DNA of 34,456 bases from Caccocola sp964450835 (GCA_964450835.1 CAYVEQ010000017.1:1-34456); one strand, 5' to 3'. Counted from the stretch's first letter, positions 24,238 to 32,023 are shown. The notes: generated from the sequence alone by a model not told the origin. Made by a program: numbers and translations.

Positions 24238-25066
24238 AGTTTCTCACCACGACTTCATCAACGTCGCCGCGCTTGTCGCCTGCTGAATTTATCACACGTT
24301 TAGCTTGTACAAGCGTAATATTATATTTTGAGTATTGTTTCAGTATAAAAGGCGTGGCGGAATTGGAGAGCATGAATTTTATCTCCCGCCTGTCTAAATC
24401 GTCGCAACATTCACGAAGCCTTGCTTGTTCATCCTTTGAAAATCCGCCTTTTGAATATCCTGTAAAACTTGAAGTTTCGGATATAGGGTCATAAGGCGGG
24501 TCAAGATATACAAAGGTTCCTTTTGAAACACCCGTTAAAACAACCGCATAATCAACCGACGAAAAATTCACCGCAGCGGCGTTAAAATATGCGCTGACCG
24601 CCCTTAATGCAGGTTCATTGACAATATTAGGATTGCGGTAATTCCCGAACGGCGAATTGAATTCGCCGGCATTGTTGACACGATACAATCCGTTGTAACA
24701 CGTCTTATTCAAATAAAGCATACGAGCGGCCTTTTTAACGTCTGAAAGAGAATTGTATCTTTTTCTGTCTCTGTCCCAATCACGAACAGCATAGAAAAAT
24801 TCCGGCTCATTTTTATATTTTTTCAGTTCGTCAATAAGTTCGTCAACTTTTTCTTTTATAATCGTGTAGGTGCAAATCAAATCCGTGTTAATATCATTTA
24901 CATAGGCCACATTAGGCTGTAAATGAAACAGCAATGCCCCGCCGCCTACAAAAGGTTCGCAATAGGACGTTATTTTTGAGGGAAGAAGCGGTGTGAATGT
25001 TTCAATAAGCTGTCTTTTGCCGCCAACCCATTTTAAAACAGGCGCGACAAGTTTGTTCCTTCTCAT
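24230..25066 (-). CDS. D12-class adenine-N6 DNA methyltransferase (Dam/M.DpnII type)
   Basis: This 278-residue enzyme should methylate adenine in a short DNA site to protect it from the partner endonuclease. It shows the class alpha order: N-terminal LKWVGGKRQL (11-20), AdoMet motif FVGGGAL (39-45), the substrate region LYLNKTCYNGLYRVN (117-131) and catalytic DPPY at 189-192. The NGLYRVN..GEFN.PFG block resembles GATC methylases, so GATC is a plausible but unproven target. All motifs are intact although the endonuclease gene is broken. The A+T-richer composition than the ribosomal region suggests horizontal acquisition. Confidence 0.92.
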   Translation of the reverse strand: MRRNKLVAPVLKWVGGKRQLIETFTPLLPSKITSYCEPFVGGGALLFHLQPNVAYVNDINTDLICTYTIIKEKVDELIDELKKYKNEPEFFYAVRDWDRDRKRYNSLSDVKKAARMLYLNKTCYNGLYRVNNAGEFNSPFGNYRNPNIVNEPALRAVSAYFNAAAVNFSSVDYAVVLTGVSKGTFVYLDPPYDPISETSSFTGYSKGGFSKDEQARLRECCDDLDRREIKFMLSNSATPFILKQYSKYNITLVQAKRVINSAGDKRGDVDEVVVRNYE

Positions 25067-25102
25067 GATTCACACCAATCCTCTCTGTGTGTATGCTGTT
25101 AT

Positions 25103-25108
25103 ATTATA
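25103..25108 (-). promoter_or_regulatory. Likely -10 element of the methyltransferase gene
   Basis: The minus strand reads TATAAT here, 37 nt before the ATG at 25066. There is no good -35 hexamer at the normal distance (GTTTTC or TTTTCT at 16-17 nt), so the promoter may depend on a regulator or be weak. The inverted repeat at 25127-25168 begins where the -35 region would lie. Confidence 0.45.
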
Positions 25109-25126
25109 TTGCATAAAACTCAAAGA

Positions 25127-25168
25127 AAACACGCCATATATGCACGTTATATGCAGATAGGCGTGTTT
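25127..25168. repeat. Inverted repeat enclosing tandem direct repeats upstream of the methyltransferase
   Basis: AAACACGCC (25127-25135) and GGCGTGTTT (25160-25168) form a perfect 9-bp stem. The 24-nt interior contains TATATGCA twice (25137-25144 and 25148-25155), 11 bp apart, one helical turn. On the + strand the T-rich sequence TTTATTTTTAT follows, so it could act as a terminator for something on the other side; the spacing also suits an operator beside the methyltransferase promoter. Confidence 0.5.
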
Positions 25169-25184
25169 ATTTTTATGCTGTTGG

Positions 25185-25239
25185 GCTACTGCGCCTGCGC
25201 GCGGATGATTCGCAACGGATTCGGCGTGGCGCGTTTCCT
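25185..25239 (+). repeat. 55-nt sequence duplicated exactly across the assembly gap (copy 1)
   Basis: This 55-base stretch, beginning GCTACTGCGC and ending GCGTTTCCT, recurs without a mismatch at 25340-25394, immediately on the other side of 100 N. It looks like the overlapping end of two contigs that were scaffolded rather than merged. No gene is recognised in it. Confidence 0.9.
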
Positions 25240-25339
25240 NNNNNNNNNNNNNNNNNNNNNNNNNNNNNNNNNNNNNNNNNNNNNNNNNNNNNNNNNNNNN
25301 NNNNNNNNNNNNNNNNNNNNNNNNNNNNNNNNNNNNNNN
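25240..25339. other. Assembly gap of 100 N
   Basis: Exactly 100 undetermined bases, a conventional scaffold placeholder, so the true distance is unknown and may be zero. It lies between the restriction-modification block and the amidohydrolase operon. The interval 25067-25476 contains no gene that I can recognise apart from the repeats and this gap. Confidence 0.97.
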
Positions 25340-25394
25340 GCTACTGCGCCTGCGCGCGGATGATTCGCAACGGATTCGGCGTGGCGCGTTTCCT
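25340..25394 (+). repeat. 55-nt sequence duplicated exactly across the assembly gap (copy 2)
   Basis: Identical to 25185-25239. It begins at the first base after the N run, while copy 1 ends at the last base before it. This symmetric placement favours an assembly overlap over a biological duplication. Confidence 0.9.
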
Positions 25395-25413
25395 TGCGGC
25401 AGTCAGTTTGCGA

Positions 25414-25431
25414 CGCCGGATTTCTCCGGCG
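25414..25431. terminator. Hairpin downstream of the amidohydrolase gene, possible terminator
   Basis: CGCCGGA (25414-25420) pairs with TCCGGCG (25425-25431) around TTTC. It lies about 45 nt beyond the stop of the minus-strand M20 gene and could end that operon, but no T-run follows on the minus strand. On the + strand a pyrimidine-rich CTCTTGCTCTTTCTT follows. The assignment is tentative. Confidence 0.35.
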
Positions 25432-25476
25432 GCTCTTGCTCTTTCTTACACCGCAGAGGCGGCGTTCCGTGCGTTT

Positions 25477-26667
25477 CTACTTTTTTGAGGCCGTGAGTTC
25501 TTCGTCGTAACTTTTACGGATCCTCTCGCGCAGTTCTTTGTCGGCTATCACGTTAAGCATGCAGCGGCCGATGATCTTCGCGCCTTTTTTCATCGCCTCG
25601 TGGGCGAAGGGCTTTACCGTCGCCTCGGCAAAGGCGCGCGTATGGCCCTCAATCCTCTCGCCGGCAATGTCAAGCTCCGGCTGCAGCGCGGGACATCTGT
25701 AAGAAACGTCGCCCATATCGGACGATCCCTTGAAGCCTTCGCAAGGAACGGTTGCCACGCCGAGTTCGGCAAAGTATTTTTTCGCCATTTCTTCCGCCGG
25801 GCCGTTGGGAAGCATATCCATAAAACTGGCCTCGAAGTGGCGGGAGCTTACTTCCGTTTCGGTGGCGAGGGCGGCGCCGCGCGCGCAATTTTGAACTTTT
25901 TTGATTATCTCGTCAAGGTAGGCCCGTTTCGGGGCGCGGAAGTAAAAACGCCCTATCGCGCGCTCGGGTACGATGTTAGCGGCGGTTCCCCCGTCATATA
26001 CGATGCCGTGCATGCGCGCGTCCGGCAGCAGATGCTGGCGGAGCATATCGATAGCGTGGAAAAAGAGCTGCAGGCCGTTTAAGGCGTTGCGTCCCTCCCA
26101 AGGGGCGGAGGCGGCGTGCGAGGTCTTGCCCGTAAAAGTAAATTCCAGAGCGTCCATCGCGAGCGAACGGTAATCGACCATGCTTTCGCCGCAGCTGGAG
26201 TGGATCATCATCGCGAAATCGCAGTCATCAAAGAGTCCCTCGGCTGCCATCTTCACTTTGGCGCCGTTGGTCTCTTCGGCGGGAGTGCCCGCTACCAGCA
26301 GTTCGCAGTCAGCTTCTTTCAGTATCGGGAAGAGGGCAAGCGCCGTCAGCACGGACATTGAGCCGTGCAGGTTGTGACCGCAGGCGTGCCCTATCTCCGG
26401 CAGCGCGTCGTATTCCGTGATGACCGCGACCTTAGGCGCGCCGCCTTTGCCGCAGCGGGCCAGAAAGGCCGTCGGAATGTCCATTACGGGATATTCGACG
26501 ACAAAGCCGGCCTCTTTCAGTACGCGGACGATTTCCCTGCTTGTTTCAAACTCCTCTCCCGAAACTTCGGGATGAGCGGCGAAGCCGTCGCTCATGGTCG
26601 CCATCGCGGGGGCGTGTGTCTCGATATTTTTATCAAGCTCCGCAATCATCTCTCGGAGATCCGTCAT
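25477..26667 (-). CDS. M20-family amidohydrolase/peptidase
   Basis: M20 hydrolases of this type cleave amide bonds of N-acyl amino acids or aminobenzoyl-glutamate-like substrates with a dinuclear metal site. The 396 residues show D87, the metal motif HACGHN with C96 and H98, the catalytic pair E131-E132 and the dimerisation-domain GKTSHAASAPW (180-190, H184). It resembles the AbgB/carboxypeptidase-like branch. AGGAAGG precedes the ATG. It is the last gene of an operon with a D-aminoacylase and a carrier; the exact substrate is unknown. Confidence 0.88.
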   Translation of the reverse strand: MTDLREMIAELDKNIETHAPAMATMSDGFAAHPEVSGEEFETSREIVRVLKEAGFVVEYPVMDIPTAFLARCGKGGAPKVAVITEYDALPEIGHACGHNLHGSMSVLTALALFPILKEADCELLVAGTPAEETNGAKVKMAAEGLFDDCDFAMMIHSSCGESMVDYRSLAMDALEFTFTGKTSHAASAPWEGRNALNGLQLFFHAIDMLRQHLLPDARMHGIVYDGGTAANIVPERAIGRFYFRAPKRAYLDEIIKKVQNCARGAALATETEVSSRHFEASFMDMLPNGPAEEMAKKYFAELGVATVPCEGFKGSSDMGDVSYRCPALQPELDIAGERIEGHTRAFAEATVKPFAHEAMKKGAKIIGRCMLNVIADKELRERIRKSYDEELTASKK

Positions 26668-26715
26668 GTCAACCTTCCTCTCTGTCGTTACTCGCGCCGG
26701 CGAAGCCGCGTCTTG

Positions 26716-28065
26716 TTATGCGCGGGAAAGCAGCTTCCCGTGAGGCCCGCCGACGATTTCGTTTTTGCGCACTGCCGTCTTTCCGCCGACGATAACCCGT
26801 TCTATGCCTTCCGGGGGGAGAAGCTCCTCGGCAAAAGTCGCCCTGTCGCGCAGCCGCGCCGGGTCAAAGATTACGAAATCTGCGTCAGCTCCCTCTCTTA
26901 TGACCCCCTTGCGCTTGTCCAGAAAGGCCATGGATGCCGGAAGCGCGGTGCATTTTCGCACAGCCTCGGCGAGGGAGAGGCCGTTTTTCGTCATGGTATT
27001 TATCGCTCGCGGGAAAGTGCCGGCGGCGCGCGGGTGGCCGTGCCCTTTGAGGAGAATGGAATCGGAGGCGACGGCGCATCTCGGATGCATAAGGCACTTT
27101 TCCACTTCGGCGCCGTTCATCACGTGGGCGATAATCAGAGTTTCGGGGGCTTTGCGGCGGAGCTTTTCGTAAAGTCCGTCTTCCGAGAGGAATTTGCCGC
27201 GGCAGGGGCCGCTGCCGACCTCCAGATATTCGCAGCCGCGTCCCCAGCGCCCTGCGAACCCCTCGTCGAACAAGGCAGCGCCAAGGTACGAACAGAAAGC
27301 GTCGTAGGGGTAGCAGTCAAAGGTAATATCGCATCCGCTGTCCGATGCGGCGGATATATGGTCGAGTACCTCGTCCATGTGGCCGAAAGAGCACATGCTG
27401 CCCGTGTGCGATATTTGGAAGCGCAGAGGATATTTCTTCGCGTAGCCGATAATCTCGTCGACGGAGTCAACCGCAGCGGGGCCGTCGCTGCGGATATGCA
27501 CGGACACCCAGATATTTTTGAAAGCGGCGGCGGTCGCCAAAAGTGCCTCAATTTCCTCGCGCGATGTGTTCGGCATATACTCCAGCCCGAAGGAAAGGCC
27601 GAAAGAACCCTCGTTCCCAAGCTCATTGCGGAGCATATCGCTCATCAAGGCGAAGGTTTCATGCGGAGATGCGGCGTAAATATCCGTCACTCCGGCTTTC
27701 TCGCGGAGCGCCGTATGCCCTGTCAGGTAACCCAGGTTGAGCCACGGGGTCTTGCGGTATGGCTTAATATCGGCCGAGAGCGGCCCCGTGCCGCAGTTGC
27801 CGGCGATTGCCGTCGTGACGCCCTGACGCAGGAGCGCCAGTTCGACGGTGTTCCCGTCGTCGACCTCCTCGTCGTGCATATGCGTGTCGACAAAACCGGG
27901 CGCGACGCAGAGGCCGCGCGCGTCAACAACTTCCTTTGCCGCTGGTTCCGCCTTTGTCAGCGCGGCGATTTTTCCGCCGAGAACCGCTATATTCACTCTT
28001 TCAGGCTCTGAAGATTCGGGAAGGAGAACATCCCCTCCTCTAATCAGCAGGTCAAAATCTGCCAT
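26716..28065 (-). CDS. N-acyl-D-amino-acid deacylase family amidohydrolase
   Basis: This cytosolic zinc enzyme family removes acyl groups from N-acyl-D-amino acids. The 449 residues contain the family set: HxH (H62, H64 in VDTHMHDE), the metal cysteine C91 in GNCG, H190 in VSVHIRSD, H220 in QISHTG and D335 in VASDSIL, followed by GHPRAAGTFPRAI. The length is slightly short for the family (about 480). It lies 11 nt after the carrier gene and 48 nt before the M20 gene. D-specificity is inferred from the family, not shown. Confidence 0.87.
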   Translation of the reverse strand: MADFDLLIRGGDVLLPESSEPERVNIAVLGGKIAALTKAEPAAKEVVDARGLCVAPGFVDTHMHDEEVDDGNTVELALLRQGVTTAIAGNCGTGPLSADIKPYRKTPWLNLGYLTGHTALREKAGVTDIYAASPHETFALMSDMLRNELGNEGSFGLSFGLEYMPNTSREEIEALLATAAAFKNIWVSVHIRSDGPAAVDSVDEIIGYAKKYPLRFQISHTGSMCSFGHMDEVLDHISAASDSGCDITFDCYPYDAFCSYLGAALFDEGFAGRWGRGCEYLEVGSGPCRGKFLSEDGLYEKLRRKAPETLIIAHVMNGAEVEKCLMHPRCAVASDSILLKGHGHPRAAGTFPRAINTMTKNGLSLAEAVRKCTALPASMAFLDKRKGVIREGADADFVIFDPARLRDRATFAEELLPPEGIERVIVGGKTAVRKNEIVGGPHGKLLSRA

Positions 28066-28076
28066 CTTCCGTCTTT

Positions 28077-29474
28077 CTACTGGTAGTTAATCATTACCGC
28101 GACGAAAATAAACGCCATCTGCACGGCGAACAGAATGAAGAAGAAGGGCACGAAGTACTTCCACCACTTCTCGATCGGGACCTTGGCAAGTCCGCACAGA
28201 ATCGGAAGCACAGCCGTCGGCCACAATATGTTCGAGAAGCCGTCGCCGTACTGATATGCCAGAACCGCTATCTGGCGCGATATGCCGAGTATATCGGAAA
28301 GCGGGGCCATGATCGGTATCGTAGTCGCCGCCTGTCCGGAACCGGACGGTATAAGGAAGTTGATCAGCGTCTGAACGAAGAGCATGCCCTCCGCCGCGAG
28401 CCATTTCGGGAGGAATTTTAGAGGGGTGGCCAGGCCGTAGATTATCGTGTCGATAATCTGCCCCTGCTGCATGACGACGAGAACGCCGCGCGAAACGCCG
28501 ACGACGCATGCGCCGACGAGAATATCTCTCCATGCCTCCGTGAAAATCTCTGTGATGCGGCTGGGGCCGTATCCGTTGATGATGCCGCAGATAATCCCTA
28601 CCGCAAGGAAAAGGGCGCACAGCTCGTCAAAATACCAGCCCCGCGAAAGCACACCCCAGACGAGAAAGCCGAGGCCTGCTGCGAAGACGAGCAGTGTGGC
28701 CGCGTGGCGTCCGGTGAGTCTGGACGCGATAAGCTCGCTGTGATCCATCGCGAGCGCGCCCATATCGATATCCTTCATAAGGCTCTTGTCGGGGTCTTTT
28801 TTGATTTTCGCGGCGTAGCGCATTGTCCAGACAACGCCCATAGTGACAAAGACGAACCATGAAACCACGCGGAACTCAAGGCCGGAGAAAAGCGGCAGCT
28901 CGGCGAACTTATGGGCCAGTCCGACGGTAAAGGGGTTCATAAATGCCGCGGCGAAGCCGAGACCGCAGCCCATCGCCACGACCGACATACCGACAATCGC
29001 GTCATAGCCCATCGCGATTGCCAGCCCCACAAAGACCGGTATGAAACCGAACGCCTCCTCAAACAGCCCGAAGAATGCCGACCCCGTCGCGAAAAGATAC
29101 ATGAAAAGCGGGATAACAAAAGCGTTCTTGCCTTTTGTCACGCGCAGCAGCGAACCGATGGCGGCGTTGAGCGCTCCGGAGCTCAGCATCAGATAGAACG
29201 CGCCGTACACTACCATGATAAAGAAGATAATATCGGCTCCCTGGACAAGTCCTTTGTAAACAGCCATAAGCATGTCGAACGGGCTTACGGGCGTCGACTC
29301 CACCATGTGGAATGTGGACGGGTCAACGATGGAGCGGTTGGTAGCCGGGTCTGTGATTCTGTCATAGACTCCAGCCGGCAGAACGTACGTGCCGACGGTA
29401 ACCAGCACGATCAGAAAGAAAAGAATGACAAAAGTGTGCGGCAATTTGATGTTCTTAAAAGATTTCGCTGCCAT
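28077..29474 (-). CDS. YfcC-family (ArcD/DcuC-like) inner membrane carrier
   Basis: The 465-residue protein is very hydrophobic, with about a dozen membrane segments starting near residues 12-32. The block GSAFFGLFEEAFGFIPVFVG and the late LINFLIPSGSGQAATTIPIM are typical of the YfcC/C4-dicarboxylate-arginine-ornithine carrier superfamily. Known members move amino acids or dicarboxylates, but the substrate of YfcC proteins is poorly defined. Being first in an operon with two acyl-amino-acid hydrolases suggests it imports their substrate. AAAGGAGG 8 nt before the ATG is a strong ribosome binding site. Confidence 0.88.
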   Translation of the reverse strand: MAAKSFKNIKLPHTFVILFFLIVLVTVGTYVLPAGVYDRITDPATNRSIVDPSTFHMVESTPVSPFDMLMAVYKGLVQGADIIFFIMVVYGAFYLMLSSGALNAAIGSLLRVTKGKNAFVIPLFMYLFATGSAFFGLFEEAFGFIPVFVGLAIAMGYDAIVGMSVVAMGCGLGFAAAFMNPFTVGLAHKFAELPLFSGLEFRVVSWFVFVTMGVVWTMRYAAKIKKDPDKSLMKDIDMGALAMDHSELIASRLTGRHAATLLVFAAGLGFLVWGVLSRGWYFDELCALFLAVGIICGIINGYGPSRITEIFTEAWRDILVGACVVGVSRGVLVVMQQGQIIDTIIYGLATPLKFLPKWLAAEGMLFVQTLINFLIPSGSGQAATTIPIMAPLSDILGISRQIAVLAYQYGDGFSNILWPTAVLPILCGLAKVPIEKWWKYFVPFFFILFAVQMAFIFVAVMINYQ

Positions 29475-29596
29475 AAATAATTCCTCCTTTTACGGTTTTG
29501 TTCGGATAAATTTTTTCCGGAAAACAGCGTCATACAGCTCCTTTCTTTTCGCCGGAACGGGGTTTTTTAATGCTTTTGCCGCGAAACAATGCAGTA

Positions 29597-29624
29597 ATTA
29601 TACTCCAGCGCCCCGCAATGGCAA
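29597..29624 (-). promoter_or_regulatory. Promoter of the carrier-aminoacylase operon
   Basis: The minus strand has TTGCCA at 29624-29619 and TATAAT at 29602-29597 with a 16-nt spacer, close to the housekeeping consensus. The start near 29590 would give a leader of about 115 nt before the carrier ATG at 29474. A short GC stem plus T-run (CCGGAACGGGGTTTTTT on the + strand) lies in this leader but faces the other way. Confidence 0.65.
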
Positions 29625-29738
29625 TATTCGGCCGGGGCATCAAAAACTTGCCGTGCGTACGGGCGGGAACTTGCGGAATTTGAGCAAGAAAAGGTTTTTT
29701 ATTCCGGCGCGAGACGCAGGTCATTTTCTTTCCCGTCT

Positions 29739-30536
29739 TTACCACCACCCGAAGAGGCTCCTGTCCAGATCAAGCGCTTCCATCCGTTTTATTTCATCTT
29801 CGGTAAGCTCAAAATCAAAGATGTCCAGATTCTCCCTCATCCGCTCGATATGCGTTGATTTCGGGATGATCACGATATCCTGCTGACAGAGGAAGCGAAG
29901 CCCGACCTGTGCACAGCTTTTTCCATATCGCCTGCCAATGTCAATCAAAACCGGATTCCTGAAAAAACCGTTCTGGCCGCAGGCAAGCGGCGACCAGCTC
30001 TCATGCTTTGTGCCGATTTGAATTTCGAGCCGGCGCAGATTCCTCTGCTGGCGGAAGACATGTGTCTCCACCTGGTTGACCGCGGGAACAAACGCGCAAT
30101 GGTTTACCAGATCCAGATAACGATCACTCAGGAAATTGGAAACGCCGATAGCTTTAAGCTTTCCTTCTCCGTAAACTTTTTCCATCGCGCGGTAAATCTC
30201 ATGCACATCCCCGGCAGGCTCATGTATTAAGAGCAGGTCGATGTAGTCCATGCCGATTTTCTTCAGGGAGCCGTCGATTGAGCGGAGCGTGTCCTGATAG
30301 CCGCGGCAGCCCCACAGTTTCGTCGTTATAAAAAGTTCAGAGCGCGGGATTCCTGATTTTCTGCAGGCAAGGCCGACGGCATGCTCGTTTCCGTAGCACT
30401 GCGCGGTGTCAATCAAACGGTAACCGACGCTCAGCGCGTCGAAGACGCACCGCTCTGTAATCCGCGGAGGTATCTGATATGTACCGTATCCAAGGAGCGG
30501 CATTTTTATGCCGTTGTTCAGAATTATATGTTCCAT
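29739..30536 (-). CDS. Aldo/keto reductase
   Basis: Aldo/keto reductases use NADPH to reduce carbonyl compounds. Starting at ATG 30536 (MEHIILNNGIKMPLLGYGTY), the 265-residue protein carries the catalytic tetrad D43, Y48, K73 and H105 and the cofactor motif IPKSTHIERM near the end. A longer in-frame start at 30605 would run into the upstream reductase gene. The stretch NLRRLEIQIGTKHESW (about 173-188) is unlike homologues I recall, yet length is conserved, so two compensating indels are possible. It is the last gene of the redox cluster. Confidence 0.88.
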   Translation of the reverse strand: MEHIILNNGIKMPLLGYGTYQIPPRITERCVFDALSVGYRLIDTAQCYGNEHAVGLACRKSGIPRSELFITTKLWGCRGYQDTLRSIDGSLKKIGMDYIDLLLIHEPAGDVHEIYRAMEKVYGEGKLKAIGVSNFLSDRYLDLVNHCAFVPAVNQVETHVFRQQRNLRRLEIQIGTKHESWSPLACGQNGFFRNPVLIDIGRRYGKSCAQVGLRFLCQQDIVIIPKSTHIERMRENLDIFDFELTEDEIKRMEALDLDRSLFGWW

Positions 30537-30558
30537 TTTTCTATTTTCATCTCCATCG

Positions 30559-31067
30559 TTAAATAGAGGCGCCAAGCCGGCGTGCCTCGTTAACCTTTCC
30601 GGCACCCAGCACCTCGCCTATGTTTTTCCATCCGAGATTTTTTTCGTAAGTATGATACCAGGTAAGGGCCTGAAAGTAATCGCTGCCGCCTGCAGTCATC
30701 AGAAGGACGCTCTTTTTGGGGAACCTGACATATCCCAGGCATTCCAGCTCCGCGTATAACCGGTCGGCGGCAGTTTTAAGAGTTCCCGTGATTGTCCAGA
30801 AATACAGCGCGACGCAAATGCTATAACGTCAGTGTCTTCAAATTCGGCATAGATCTGTTCCATGTCATCTTTTTGACTGCACGGGCTTTTGGGATCATTG
30901 CTTGCCCGTAAGCATCCTTTGCATCCGCGGATATTCATGCCGGCGAGGTAAAAACTCTTTACCCCGTTTCCAGCGGACCTTGCCCCCTCCGCAAAAGCCT
31001 CCGCCAATTCGGCGGTGCTGCCGTTCTTTCTTGCGGCTCCGTTCAGAATGAGTATTTTCCGGTTCAT
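30559..31067 (-). pseudogene. NAD(P)H-dependent flavin reductase (flavodoxin fold), frameshifted
   Basis: From ATG 31067 the frame reads a flavodoxin-fold reductase start (MNRKILILNGAARKNGSTAE, then GCKGCLRASNDPKSPCSQKD) but leaves the family pattern after S86. Near 30809 the sequence TCGCGCTGTAT needs one more C to read Ser-Pro-Leu-Tyr. In the restored frame it continues LYFWTITGTLKTAADRLYAE and ends LGASI with TAA at 30561-30559, giving 169 residues, the usual length. The restored stop is 22 nt before the aldo/keto reductase ATG. It is either a recent pseudogene or a sequencing error. Confidence 0.85.
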
Positions 31068-31079
31068 ACATCTTGCTCC

Positions 31080-31346
31080 TTACTTATCCGTATTGTCAGG
31101 GATTGTCCCGAGTTTCTTAATATCCCGGCCGTCACGTGTTCCGCAGACAGATATTCCGCCGGAGACAGCTCCGCATTTGCCGCGCCGGGATTTTTCAAAT
31201 AATGTGTTACTCTTTTCGCATTCCGGAAATGGGAACGATAAAATCTCCGCCGGCAAGAACCCGTGCAAGTCCGATCTGCGCCGGAGTGCGGCGTCTTTCA
31301 TCCGCAAAGCGGCGGAGCCGTCCGCAGTACAGGCGGCTCCGCTCAA
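31080..31346 (-). pseudogene. Decayed aldo/keto reductase C-terminal fragment
   Basis: Three successive frames on the minus strand hold pieces of one aldo/keto reductase end. The first reads FADERRRTPAQIGLARVLAG then FIVPISGMRKE, with stop TAA at 31209-31207. The next frame reads RVTHYLKNPGAANAELSPAEY, the usual following block split here by the frame change. A third reads ISVCGTRDGRDIKKLGTIPD and stops at 31082-31080. At least two indels and loss of the 5' two-thirds are implied. It lies between the SDR stop and the reductase start. Confidence 0.7.
31312..31342. repeat. 9-bp inverted repeat between the SDR gene and the reductase remnant
   Basis: GCGGAGCCG (31312-31320) and CGGCTCCGC (31334-31342) are perfect complements around 13 nt. 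It starts 14 nt past the SDR stop on the minus strand. No T-run follows, so it would not be a standard terminator; it may stabilise the mRNA end or mark a deletion junction. Confidence 0.45.
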
Positions 31347-31355
31347 AAATGCACT

Positions 31356-32000
31356 TCAGTGAATAATTTCTGAAGTTTCCCGCTGCACATAAAGTTTCCA
31401 GAACTCCTCCGCAATTATTTCGGGCGCGTAGAAGTTATTGGAGCCGACGGTTCCGGTTACCTGGACCGTGCCGATATATATGCCCTTTTCCTTCAGGACG
31501 GGAGAAAGCGCCAGGATCATAGCCCGCAGCGCGGCCTTATCCATGGAAAGCGGCAGATAGCCGGCATAAGGCCGGATAGCAAGTCCTCCGCCTGTAATCA
31601 AGATCGCACCCTTCTTTGCGGCAAACTCTTCCGTGTCCGCCAGGCTGATGCAGTTATATGCTCCCGCCACATCTGCCGCATACCGTTCTATCAGTGTACG
31701 GGAGGTTATTTCCGTCTCAGCGTCCGCTATGGTAACGCCGACGTTATAAAACAGCACATCCGGCATTCCATAGGTTTCGGTGACTGTCCGGAAAGCTTTT
31801 GCAAAGGCATCGAAGTCGGCCGCATCCGCCGTCTGCGTATGCGCCTCAATGCCCTTTGCCGCAAAGTCCGATGCATATCTCTTGAGGTTCTCCCCGCTTC
31901 TTGCCATAAGGATCACACGGAAGCCGTTGCTGCCGAATTTTTCAGCGACTCCGTTTCCGAGACCTTTTCCGGCTCCTACCACTGCGATTGTTTTCTTCAT
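31356..32000 (-). CDS. Atypical short-chain dehydrogenase/reductase-like protein
   Basis: The Rossmann fold is evident: MKKTIAVVGAGKGLGNGVAE with the nucleotide motif at 9-15 and FYNVGV near 84-89. The catalytic Ser and the YxxxK pair are not canonical: the Ser region reads ITGGG (135-139) and LSMDK places Leu where the Tyr should be, with Y148 three residues earlier and K155 kept. A similar non-canonical SDR branch is known to me from other bacteria. I use ATG 32000 (214 residues), 7 nt after AAGGAG; an ATG at 32006 is too close. It follows the alcohol dehydrogenase gene. Confidence 0.78.
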   Translation of the reverse strand: MKKTIAVVGAGKGLGNGVAEKFGSNGFRVILMARSGENLKRYASDFAAKGIEAHTQTADAADFDAFAKAFRTVTETYGMPDVLFYNVGVTIADAETEITSRTLIERYAADVAGAYNCISLADTEEFAAKKGAILITGGGLAIRPYAGYLPLSMDKAALRAMILALSPVLKEKGIYIGTVQVTGTVGSNNFYAPEIIAEEFWKLYVQRETSEIIH

Positions 32001-32023
32001 TTTCATGCTCCTTCCTGTTTTGT

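Noticed and set aside
25109..25363. Open frame running through the N gap
   Set aside because: A large part of it is undetermined sequence, and the rest is repeat DNA; it is an artefact of the placeholder.
26365..28011. A 548-codon + strand open frame antisense to the D-aminoacylase
   Set aside because: It is longer than the real gene, but its translation shows no family pattern, while the minus strand has clear catalytic motifs; GC-rich codon usage often leaves such long antisense frames.
31312..31342. Inverted repeat as the SDR terminator
   Set aside because: No T-run on the minus strand after the stem; kept only as a repeat.
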